NCBI RefSeq assembly: GCF_900102545.1
Contig: NZ_FNBN01000003.1
Coordinates: 1,107,461 to 1,171,460 of the forward strand
DNA length: 64,000 nt
Source: Chitinophaga filiformis
GTDB lineage: Bacteria; Bacteroidota; Bacteroidia; Chitinophagales; Chitinophagaceae
Direction: 5' to 3'
Part shown: piece by piece, positions 42,255-51,190 of the stretch
Numbering within the stretch: the first letter of the stretch is position 1
Layout of the letters: each line of letters opens with the position of its first letter
Position numbers and translations under genes: made by a program
The notes under the pieces: generated by a model
Database searches by the model: none
What the model was told of the DNA's origin: nothing
What the model saw: only the letters and a program-made list of their open reading frames with translations

Positions 42255-42275
42255 CCTGATTCAATACGAGACGAT

Positions 42276-43238
42276 ATGAAAAAATATATATGGATTATAA
42301 GCGGGATGCTGCTGTTCCTGGCAGGCTGTGTGTTCCTTGATAATGTGGTGCAACCTGCTGATGCCAGACCTGGCGAAGAGATGACCATTACGATGGAAAC
42401 GCGCATTGATGTGGCAGATGGCGGACGGTCTAATGTGCGGCTGATCATTGGTTTCCTGGCGCCTAAGAACTGGCAGGCCGGTGCTAATTCTTCTATCACT
42501 TATACCACTACGGCCTATGGTAGTGGCAAAATGGTACCCGTACCACTGAGCGTAGATGCCGGCGGCGGACAAAACTGGCCGGCAGCCCTGAAGAACCGTT
42601 TTGGCATGGGCGGCAACTTTATGGCAGACGACCTCGAATGGGTGGTGTTCTGGACGGAGCAGTCCTATGATGTGCCGCAGGGCGTAAAAGAGACGATTAA
42701 TGTAACGATTAAGACAATGCCTGGTGCGGAGAGCGTACAGTTTAAAACCGGCTATTTCGTGGGTACCAGTACGGATGGACTCAGCGATGTATTCGGTTCT
42801 AACAACGTATATAAAAGCCGCTTTATGGATTGCTTCACCGTGAGTGATGGTATCAGCGATCTGACTGATTTCTGTAATCCGCAGATCGGTGCGGTAACAC
42901 CTGGCGTGGCGACAGACAATGACCTGCTGACTATCTCATTTGATCCGGATATAGTATCTACAGCGCTCAGCGGAGAAGCGAATATTTATCTATGTGCGAA
43001 AGCATATACCAATACCGGTAAGCAGCTGGACGCCTGTATACAGACAGACCAGTCGAAGCTGAAGCCTTACACCGGCAGGAAATCGGCTATTACTTTCTGG
43101 CCCCGTGCGTATTTCAGTATGCAGGAAGGGGATACGCTGGAGAAAATAGAGTACTTCTTTACAGATGCCAGCGGTACTACAAAGGTGGGTTACAGCAATA
43201 CAGCCAATCCATTCGTCTACACGTTCAAATGCCAGTAA
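42276..43238 (+). CDS. DUF4961-like surface lipoprotein
   Basis: A 320-residue lipoprotein, lipid Cys at 18 (GMLLFLAGCVFLDNVVQP). Immunoglobulin-like beta pattern: EEMTITMETRIDVADGGRSN, VRLIIGFLAPKNW, VVFWTEQSYDVPQGVKETIN. This fits DUF4961, a family that accompanies SusD proteins and DUF5004. It probably sits at the cell surface and helps glycan capture. It lies 21 bases after the DUF5004 gene and 3 bases before the next susC, so it is firmly within the P4 operon. Confidence 0.8.
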   Translation: MKKYIWIISGMLLFLAGCVFLDNVVQPADARPGEEMTITMETRIDVADGGRSNVRLIIGFLAPKNWQAGANSSITYTTTAYGSGKMVPVPLSVDAGGGQNWPAALKNRFGMGGNFMADDLEWVVFWTEQSYDVPQGVKETINVTIKTMPGAESVQFKTGYFVGTSTDGLSDVFGSNNVYKSRFMDCFTVSDGISDLTDFCNPQIGAVTPGVATDNDLLTISFDPDIVSTALSGEANIYLCAKAYTNTGKQLDACIQTDQSKLKPYTGRKSAITFWPRAYFSMQEGDTLEKIEYFFTDASGTTKVGYSNTANPFVYTFKCQ

Positions 43239-43241
43239 AAC

Positions 43242-46200
43242 ATGTCGCATAAAAATTATACAATGGCACTCAATTATATTCAACGATATATCTCTGCGCT
43301 TAGTTGTCTGCTATGCCTGCTTAGCGGCAGCGTATACGGGCAGGGGGCGGCTGGTATTAGCGGCAGACTGGTAGATGCTTATGGTCAGCCGCTGGCAAAA
43401 GCCCTTGTTTACGTTAAAGGAACAGGCGACAGCACATTGACCGACGCAGCAGGAAAATTTACACTGGCAGCCGGGCGCAACAGCGTTCTTGTAATGCAAT
43501 ATCCCGGCTATAAACAGCTGCAACATGTTGTAAAAGAAAATACCGTCGTGTTGCGTATGGAAGAAGTTTTTATTCCTGATCCGGAGCACATCCCTGTATT
43601 ATACGGAGAGGCGGATCGTCGCAGTAGCGTGGGCGCGATAGGCACTGTATATACCAGTCAATTGTCGGCTACGCCGGCTACTTTGTATGCCTATGCATTA
43701 CCAGGACGTCTTGCGGGCTTGTATACCCAGCAAACAAGTGGTTTCCGCAATCCTGGTACCGGCAATAACTTTGATGTGGATCAGTTTGTAGGAAATATCC
43801 CCAGGTCGGGCGCACTGGAAGCGAATGACAACGCTGAGATCAATCTGTGGTTGCGCGGACAAACGCCTGTCACGATCGTAGATGGTGTACAACGCGATGT
43901 GTTTTCTATAGATCCGGAGAATATTGAATCTATTTCTGTCCTGAAAGATGGATTGTCTACTATCTTATTGGGACAGCGTAGTTCACGGGGTGTGTTACTG
44001 GTGACCACCAAACGTGCCCGTGCCGGTAAACCACGTTTGTCATTTACCGCACAGACAGCGATACAGCAGTCTTTAAGTATGCCAAAAGCTTTACCGGCCT
44101 GGCAGTATGCATACCTGTTAAATGAAGCTTTGCAGAATGACGGCAAGGCGCCTTTATACAAGGAAGCAGATATACGTGCGTTCCGTGATCATTCCGATCC
44201 TTATGGTCATCCTGATGTGAACTGGTATGACCAGGTATTGAGAGATAATGCGCCTTTGTCGCGATATAATCTGAACATCAACGGCGGTGGGGATGTAGCC
44301 CGTTATTCCGTATCACTGAATTATACCGGTCAACAGGGCATCTTCAAATCATCACCGGAGAATAGTTATACGACGAATGCCGGTCTGAAAAGATACCTGA
44401 TCAACACAGACGTCAATATCGACGTAACCAGTAACCTGAATGTCGGTATGCAGTTATTCGGCCGTTTACAGGAAGGTACACAACCAGGAGCAGGTACCGG
44501 TAAAATACTGAGTGATCTGCTTTCTACTCCCAATGCAGCCTATCCTATCACCAATACCAACGGCAGCTGGGGTGGTACAGGTAACCTGACCACCAACCTG
44601 CTGTCATCTACGGTCAACAGTGGTTATATTCAGGACAATAGTAAAGACGTGATGGCGAATGTGGACCTCCGTTATGACCTGGGTGACTGGATTCCTGGTT
44701 TGTCGCTGAAAGGCAAGGGCAACCTGTCCATCCAGTCCGCCAACGCGATTAACCGCAGTAAGCAGGATCTTGTTTATAAAATGAACATCACACAGGGCGA
44801 CACCACGTATGCCAGGTTTGGGCAGTCGGTGAGCCAGCACAATGACTTTATCTCTGTTTTCAATGCACAGTATTTCTTCGGACAGATCTCTCTGAATTAT
44901 GATCGTCAGTTTGGTGCGCACGGACTGAGTGCCATTGTGCTGGCGGACAGAAGACAGACGATCTTCAACTATGACCTTCCGGGTAAAGCCACGAACCTGT
45001 CAGCGAAGGCTACATACAACTATGGTAACCGATACTTTGCGGAAGCTGCCATCAACAGAAGCGGTTATAACCGTTATATGCCGGGCAGACAATACGGTAC
45101 CTTCTATGCGGGCGGCATTGGCTGGGACATCGCCAGGGAAGCCTTTATGCAGGACCAGGCAGGTTGGCTGAACCAGTTAAAGCTGCGGGCCACCTATGCG
45201 CAGACAGGCAATGGGATCGATAATTCCGGCTACTATATCTGGCGTCAGGACTTCAGTGAGAACAATGGCATAGGTGGTGGTATTTATGAACAGGGTACTG
45301 CCCGTTCACCGGCGTCCGGTTTCCAGGAAAACGGATTGGCGAACAAAAACATTTCATGGGAGACAGCCCGTAAGATAGATGTAGGTGTTGACATCTCCCT
45401 GTTCAATAACCGTTTGCAGGTAACGGGTGATTATTATCATGACCGTTACGCGAATCTTTTACAGATAAGAGGAAAGAGTATTGGTTTATCCGGAGCGGCC
45501 TATCCACCGGAAAACATCGGCATCAATCTTTACAAAGGAGGAGAGCTGACGGTGACCTGGCAGTCGCATATCAACGACTTCCATTATTTCATCACTGCAA
45601 ATGGCAGCGTGGAGCAGAGCAGGGTAATTTTCATGGATGAACAACGGCGCGATTATGAATGGAACAAACGAACAGGACAACCGGTAGGTATGCGTTTCGG
45701 ATATATTGCAGATGGCTTTTTGCAGACAGCCGAAGAAGCTGCCGCTGCACCTGTCATTACCGGTTACCAGCCATTACCCGGCGATATCAAATATAAAGAC
45801 CTGAATGGAGATGGTGTGATCAATCAGTTTGATGAAGCGCCTATTGCCAGGTCCAGTCCACGTATTTACTATGGCATCAGCGCCGGTATTTCCTGGAAGG
45901 GACTGGAATTAAGCGCCTTGTTGCAGGGTGTCAGTAACCGCACCAACTACGTAGCCAACTTTGCTACAGAGTTAGGATTCCAGTTCGTCAACTTCACTTA
46001 TGGACAGGCTTACGAACAGATCACTGGCCGCTGGACGCCTGAAACAGCTGGTACGGCTACATATCCCCGTTTGTCGGCAGATGCAAACTACAACTACAAT
46101 AAAGCCAGTTCTACTTTCTGGGTGCGTAACGGCAACTACTTCCGTCTGAAGAATGTGAGTATTGCCTATAACCTGCCTTATGTATGGGTACAGCGACTGA

Positions 46201-46340
46201 AACTGGGCGGGGTGAAAATCTTTGCCAACGGGTTGAACCTGTTCACACATGCACCTTACGATTTTGTAGATCCTGAAGTAGGAGTAGGCGCCTATCCGAT
46301 TCAACGGGTATTGAATACAGGTCTGAATATTAAGTTCTAG
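43242..46340 (+). CDS. SusC/RagA family TonB-dependent transporter
   Basis: A 1032-residue outer-membrane transporter. After a signal (ALSCLLCLLSGSVYGQ) comes a carboxypeptidase-regulatory-like domain (GISGRLVDAYGQPLAKALVY), a plug (VDGVQRDVFSIDPENIESIS, LLGQRSSRGVLLVTTKRA) and a barrel with a C-terminal FKF-like end (NTGLNIKF). There is no STN domain, so it transports but should not signal through FecR. It forms the canonical pair with the susD 23 bases downstream. Paralogous to the SusC at 48105. Confidence 0.93.
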   Translation: MSHKNYTMALNYIQRYISALSCLLCLLSGSVYGQGAAGISGRLVDAYGQPLAKALVYVKGTGDSTLTDAAGKFTLAAGRNSVLVMQYPGYKQLQHVVKENTVVLRMEEVFIPDPEHIPVLYGEADRRSSVGAIGTVYTSQLSATPATLYAYALPGRLAGLYTQQTSGFRNPGTGNNFDVDQFVGNIPRSGALEANDNAEINLWLRGQTPVTIVDGVQRDVFSIDPENIESISVLKDGLSTILLGQRSSRGVLLVTTKRARAGKPRLSFTAQTAIQQSLSMPKALPAWQYAYLLNEALQNDGKAPLYKEADIRAFRDHSDPYGHPDVNWYDQVLRDNAPLSRYNLNINGGGDVARYSVSLNYTGQQGIFKSSPENSYTTNAGLKRYLINTDVNIDVTSNLNVGMQLFGRLQEGTQPGAGTGKILSDLLSTPNAAYPITNTNGSWGGTGNLTTNLLSSTVNSGYIQDNSKDVMANVDLRYDLGDWIPGLSLKGKGNLSIQSANAINRSKQDLVYKMNITQGDTTYARFGQSVSQHNDFISVFNAQYFFGQISLNYDRQFGAHGLSAIVLADRRQTIFNYDLPGKATNLSAKATYNYGNRYFAEAAINRSGYNRYMPGRQYGTFYAGGIGWDIAREAFMQDQAGWLNQLKLRATYAQTGNGIDNSGYYIWRQDFSENNGIGGGIYEQGTARSPASGFQENGLANKNISWETARKIDVGVDISLFNNRLQVTGDYYHDRYANLLQIRGKSIGLSGAAYPPENIGINLYKGGELTVTWQSHINDFHYFITANGSVEQSRVIFMDEQRRDYEWNKRTGQPVGMRFGYIADGFLQTAEEAAAAPVITGYQPLPGDIKYKDLNGDGVINQFDEAPIARSSPRIYYGISAGISWKGLELSALLQGVSNRTNYVANFATELGFQFVNFTYGQAYEQITGRWTPETAGTATYPRLSADANYNYNKASSTFWVRNGNYFRLKNVSIAYNLPYVWVQRLKLGGVKIFANGLNLFTHAPYDFVDPEVGVGAYPIQRVLNTGLNIKF

Positions 46341-46363
46341 TCAGCCATTTTAAATAAAGTAAC

Positions 46364-48070
46364 ATGAAGCAATTCCCAACTATATTTCTCCTGGCCGGCT
46401 TCCTGATTGCGCTGGTAGCCTGTAAAAAGGATTACGAAGCGGTACCGCTTGAGAAAGTGACGATAGAATATGTCTTTGACAAAGATGATTCGCTGGGTAC
46501 TTATGCGAATAAGTTCCTGAATACGGTGTATTCCAAATTACCCGGCGGTTACAACCGCGTAGGCGGAGATCTGCTGGATGCAGCCTCTGATGATGCTATT
46601 TCTGGTTTTACGGGCACTACCAGCGTATCTAAACTGGCAACAGGCGCTTATACTTCTTTTGAGACGATTGCGGAAGAAACACCCTGGAACAGTGCTTATT
46701 CGGCTATCCGGGCTGCAAGCATCTTTGTGTCTAATATTAATATCTCTCCGGTGAAAGATAAGTTGCCCAATGGTAAGTCGGTGCGTTATGCCTGGAAGGC
46801 AGAGGCGCGGTTTATCAGGGCGCTGTTTTATTTCGAATTACTGAAACGTTATGGTGGTGTGCCTTTGATGGGTGATGAAGTAAGGGAATTAGGAGATGAT
46901 GTACAGGTGCCACGTAGTTCTTTTGAAGAATGCGTACAGTATATCGTTAGTGAATGTGATGCGATCAAGGATAGTCTGCGTCCGAATCCGGTTGTAGCGC
47001 CGGAGCTGAACAGTCACCGTGCTACCAGGGGGGCAGCACTGGCATTAAAAGCAAGGGTGCTGTTGTATGCTGCGAGCCCGTTGTTTAACGGGGAGAATAT
47101 CGATGCAGGCAATCCACTCACCGGTTATACCGGTTATAATAAAGAGCGCTGGAAACTGGCGGCGGATGCGGCCAGAGCGTTGATAGATGAAAAGACTTTT
47201 TCCTTGCTGCCTAACTTCAAAGATATCTTCATCACACAGAATAACAGTGAGGTCATCTTCTTCCGTCAGGGAGGTAATTCAACGGATATTGAATCAACGA
47301 ACGGTCCGGTAGGTTTTGCGCAGGTAGCCCGTGGTCGTACCAATCCGACACAGGAGCTGATAGATGCTTTTCCTACGGATGCGGGCCTTCCTATTACTGA
47401 CCCGGCGTCGGGATATGATGCGAATGCCCCTTATGCGCATCGTGATCCACGTCTGACCATGAGCATCATTTACAATGGTGCGAGATGGCTGAATACAGAG
47501 ATACAAACGTATGAAGGCGGTCAGCACAGACCCGGCGGAGCGGAGCCTGGTACAAAGACAGGATACTATATGCGCAAGTTCATGGGCAATTTTGAGAATG
47601 CGACTCAATACAGTAATACCAGTCATGACTGGATACTGCTGCGTTATACCGAAGTGCTGCTCAATTTTGCGGAAGCGGAAAACGAGTACAATGGTCCTAC
47701 GGGAGAGGTGTACCAGGTATTGAAAGACCTGCGTGCCCGTGCAGGTATCACACCCGGAGATAATGGGCTGTATGGATTACGTCCGGGTTTATCTCAGGAT
47801 GAAATGCGTCAGCAGATCCGCAATGAACGTCGTATAGAGCTGGCTTTTGAAGAGCATCGTTTCTGGGATATCCGTCGCTGGAAGATCGCACAGCAGGTGT
47901 ATGGCAACCCGCTGCATGGCATGAGTATTATCCGGAACGGAGGAGATCTGTCTTATAGCGTTGTGGAAGTCTTCAAACCGGCATTCAGTGCGCCGAAAAT
48001 GTACCTGTATCCTATACCGTACGATGAGGTAGTGAAAAACGACAATATGCGCCAGAATCCTGGATGGTAA
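46364..48070 (+). CDS. SusD/RagB family lipoprotein
   Basis: A 568-residue SusD-like lipoprotein, lipid Cys at 20 (LIALVACKKDYE). Characteristic segments: AWKAEARFIRALFYFELLKR, ALKARVLLYAASPLFNGENI, ERRIELAFEEHRFWDIRRWK. It resembles the SusD at 40106 throughout, suggesting duplication inside this locus. It follows the SusC at 43242 as expected for a functional pair and precedes a second SusC by 34 bases. Confidence 0.92.
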   Translation: MKQFPTIFLLAGFLIALVACKKDYEAVPLEKVTIEYVFDKDDSLGTYANKFLNTVYSKLPGGYNRVGGDLLDAASDDAISGFTGTTSVSKLATGAYTSFETIAEETPWNSAYSAIRAASIFVSNINISPVKDKLPNGKSVRYAWKAEARFIRALFYFELLKRYGGVPLMGDEVRELGDDVQVPRSSFEECVQYIVSECDAIKDSLRPNPVVAPELNSHRATRGAALALKARVLLYAASPLFNGENIDAGNPLTGYTGYNKERWKLAADAARALIDEKTFSLLPNFKDIFITQNNSEVIFFRQGGNSTDIESTNGPVGFAQVARGRTNPTQELIDAFPTDAGLPITDPASGYDANAPYAHRDPRLTMSIIYNGARWLNTEIQTYEGGQHRPGGAEPGTKTGYYMRKFMGNFENATQYSNTSHDWILLRYTEVLLNFAEAENEYNGPTGEVYQVLKDLRARAGITPGDNGLYGLRPGLSQDEMRQQIRNERRIELAFEEHRFWDIRRWKIAQQVYGNPLHGMSIIRNGGDLSYSVVEVFKPAFSAPKMYLYPIPYDEVVKNDNMRQNPGW

Positions 48071-48104
48071 GCTTTATTCCTGACATGAAATCAACTGATT
48101 GAAG

Positions 48105-51100
48105 ATGAAACATATTTTACTGTTGCTGCTATTGGCCATTTCCCTGTCTTCGATGGCACAGCAAAAAAGCATAAGCGGTACTGTGAAAGACCTGAATGGC
48201 GTATTGCCTGGTGCGGCAGTTGTCGAGAAGGGTGTGCCTACCAACGGGGCTATTACAGATGCAGATGGCCGGTTTAAACTGACCCTGAAGGGAAAGTCGA
48301 ATGCGGTGATCGTGAAGCTGATCGGGTTTACAACCCAGGAAATCAGTGTAACAGGTTTAGTGACGCTTGACGTCATATTACAACCTGCTACACAGGGAAT
48401 TGATGAAGTAGTTGTGGTGGGTTTTACGCAGACAAGACGTATTACAAATACCGGTGCGGTAAGTGGTATCACGGGGGCTGAGATCAGGAATGTACCCACT
48501 GCCAATGTACAAAATACACTGATGGGTAAACTGCCAGGATTTGTGTCGCAGCAACGTTCTGGTCAGCCGGGAAGGGATGCGTCTGACTTCTTTATCCGTG
48601 GTGTGAGTTCGCTGAACAGCGAGGGAAACAAGCCATTGATCATCGTGGATGATATTGAATACTCTTATGACCAGTTGCAACAGATCAACGTCAATGAGAT
48701 TGAAAGTATCTCTATCCTGAAAGATGCGTCCACTACCGCGATATATGGTATTAAGGGGGCTAATGGCGTACTGGTGGTGACGACCCGCAGAGGTAAAAGC
48801 GGCCGTCCGCAGGTAAACGTACGTGCAGAATCCGGTCTGCAGGCGCCGGTAAAGACGCCCAGGTTACTGGATGCTTACAATACGGGATTGCTGGTAAATG
48901 AAGCCTACAAGAATGACGGTCTGACGCCACTGTTTACGGATGCAGACCTGGAGTTGTTCAGAAATGGGAAAGACCCATATGGTCATCCGAATATCAACTG
49001 GTATGAAATGGTGTTTAAGAAATTTGCGCAGCAGGCAAATACCAACGTCGATATCTCCGGTGGAACGGAGGCCGTGAAGTATTTTATTTCCGGTGGATTT
49101 TTAACACAGAACGGGCTTGTAAAGGACTTTTCTGATCCCCGTAATGAAGTGAATACAAACTATTTCTTCCGCAGATATAACTTCCGCTCCAACCTCGATA
49201 TGCGGGCAAATAAGACGCTGACACTGCGTCTTGATCTGACAGCGCGTTTCGGTGATATCAACGAACCACATGCGGCGAATGTGGTATCGGAAGTCTATAA
49301 TTTTGAAAAGATACATCCTTATTCCGCGCCTGTTATGAACCCGGATGGTAGTTATGCGTTTGCAGCGGATACAAAAGATAAGCTGCCGACTATCAACGCC
49401 CGTCTGGCGAATGGGGGATATACCCGTAGTAAGCGTACGGACTTTAATGCCTTATTTGGTGCTACGCAGCAACTGGATTTTATGACGAAGGGTTTGTCCC
49501 TGACAGCCCGTGTGGCTTATGCCGGTGTAGAGCAATATTCCAGGAACCTGTTCCGGCCAGTGGATCCGCCTTCTTATCACTATAATCCGGTGGACGGGTC
49601 TTATACATTGGATCCCCGTGGGAATTACCGTTTACAGGCTTACAGGGTTACAGGGAATACGGACCTGTACAGCAGGAATGTGAACACGCAGGCGTTCCTG
49701 AATTACGACCGCAGCTTTGGCGCGCATACCTTTAACTCACTCATACTATACAATAAGCAGAGTTATGCCTTTAAATCGGATGTTCCGGCCAATTTCCGCG
49801 GACTTTCCTTCAAGGTTGGTTACAACTATCAGCAGAAATATCTGATCGATTTTAACGGGGCTTATAATGGTTCTGACCGTTTTCAGGCGAAGAAAAGAAA
49901 CGGTTTCTTCCCGGCAGTGGGTGTGGGCTGGAATATTTCGCAGGAGTCGTTCTTTAAGGAACGTGATCTGCCTTTCAGTCTGTTGAAACTGCGTGGTTCC
50001 TATGGTGTAGTGGGATCTGATGTGACGTCGGGCAACCGCTATCTCTATCGTCAGGAGTATTACTATAGTGGCGGTTACTCCTTTGGAGAAAATGATTCGC
50101 AACAAGGTTCTATTTATGAGGGAGAATTGGGTAATATGGATGTAAGCTGGGAAAAGGCGAAGAAAGCAGATGTGGGTATCGATATGAATCTGTTTAAAGA
50201 CAAGCTTTCTGTGACGGTCGATTATTTCCATGATATCCGCTATGATCAGCTGGTACGGAAGGGTTCTGTTCCCGGTATTATCGGTATTGGTTTCAGTCCG
50301 ACGAATGTGGCCAGGACAAGTAACAGGGGTTTTGACGGACAGATCAACTACCGTGGCAGCATCCGTCGTGTGAACTTCACCACCAGCCTGGTATTCCAGC
50401 ATTTCAAAAACAAGGTACTGTTCAAGGATGAAGCACAGCCGGCTTTCCCCTGGTTGAGGGAAACGGGTCGTCCTATCGATCAGCCATTCGGCTATACTTT
50501 TATCGGGTATTATACACCGGAGGATATTCAGAAGATCCAGGCGAATACGCATGATAAACCAGCTACGCCGCTGAGTGAATATCCGATCCAGGCAGGTGAT
50601 CTGAAATACAGGGATCTCAACAACGACGGTATTATAGACAATAATGACCGCGGCCCTATTGGTCGTCCGAATCTGGCCAATACGGTGCTTGGTTTGACAC
50701 TGGCGGCTAATTATAAAGGGTTTAGTGTGAGTCTGCTGTTCCAGGGAGCGTTTGGGTATAGTTTCAGTGTGGTAGGTACCGGTATCGAGACATTCCAGAG
50801 CCAGTTTCAGCCTATTCACCAGGAAAGATGGACGCCGGAGCATGCGGATAACGCACAATTCCCTCGTCTGACCAGCAATCCGACTACTGTAAATAGCGCA
50901 CGTACCTATATGTCAGATTTCTGGTTGATCGATGCACGTTATGTACGTCTGAAAACGATCGATCTGGGGTATCAGTTGCCAAGCCGCTGGTTACCACAAC
51001 GCCTTAACAACGCGCGACTGTACCTGAGTGCTTATAACCTATTAACATGGACTAACTACGATAAGTACCAGCAGGACCCTGAGGTGTCCAGCAACTCAGC

Positions 51101-51161
51101 GGGCGACGCTTATATCAATCAGCGCGTTGTCAATCTAGGGGTGCAGATCGGTTTTAAATAA
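48105..51161 (+). CDS. SusC/RagA family TonB-dependent transporter
   Basis: A 1018-residue transporter from the ATG at 48105 (MKHILLLLLLAISLSSMAQQ); an in-frame TTG six bases earlier is not used. Carboxypeptidase-regulatory-like domain (SISGTVKDLNGVLPGAAVVE), TonB-box region (IDEVVVVGFTQTRRITNTGA), plug (IIVDDIEYSYDQLQQINVNE, YGIKGANGVLVVTTRRGK) and barrel. No STN domain. It has no susD directly after it; instead the GH2 gene follows. Its partner could be the susD at 40106 or 46364. Confidence 0.93.
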   Translation: MKHILLLLLLAISLSSMAQQKSISGTVKDLNGVLPGAAVVEKGVPTNGAITDADGRFKLTLKGKSNAVIVKLIGFTTQEISVTGLVTLDVILQPATQGIDEVVVVGFTQTRRITNTGAVSGITGAEIRNVPTANVQNTLMGKLPGFVSQQRSGQPGRDASDFFIRGVSSLNSEGNKPLIIVDDIEYSYDQLQQINVNEIESISILKDASTTAIYGIKGANGVLVVTTRRGKSGRPQVNVRAESGLQAPVKTPRLLDAYNTGLLVNEAYKNDGLTPLFTDADLELFRNGKDPYGHPNINWYEMVFKKFAQQANTNVDISGGTEAVKYFISGGFLTQNGLVKDFSDPRNEVNTNYFFRRYNFRSNLDMRANKTLTLRLDLTARFGDINEPHAANVVSEVYNFEKIHPYSAPVMNPDGSYAFAADTKDKLPTINARLANGGYTRSKRTDFNALFGATQQLDFMTKGLSLTARVAYAGVEQYSRNLFRPVDPPSYHYNPVDGSYTLDPRGNYRLQAYRVTGNTDLYSRNVNTQAFLNYDRSFGAHTFNSLILYNKQSYAFKSDVPANFRGLSFKVGYNYQQKYLIDFNGAYNGSDRFQAKKRNGFFPAVGVGWNISQESFFKERDLPFSLLKLRGSYGVVGSDVTSGNRYLYRQEYYYSGGYSFGENDSQQGSIYEGELGNMDVSWEKAKKADVGIDMNLFKDKLSVTVDYFHDIRYDQLVRKGSVPGIIGIGFSPTNVARTSNRGFDGQINYRGSIRRVNFTTSLVFQHFKNKVLFKDEAQPAFPWLRETGRPIDQPFGYTFIGYYTPEDIQKIQANTHDKPATPLSEYPIQAGDLKYRDLNNDGIIDNNDRGPIGRPNLANTVLGLTLAANYKGFSVSLLFQGAFGYSFSVVGTGIETFQSQFQPIHQERWTPEHADNAQFPRLTSNPTTVNSARTYMSDFWLIDARYVRLKTIDLGYQLPSRWLPQRLNNARLYLSAYNLLTWTNYDKYQQDPEVSSNSAGDAYINQRVVNLGVQIGFK

Positions 51162-51190
51162 ACACCAACTAACGAGGAAAATTTGCTAAA

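Noticed and set aside
49746..50858. 370-codon minus-strand frame inside the SusC gene at 48105
   Set aside because: Antisense of a well-supported transporter; no ribosome site, no family pattern.
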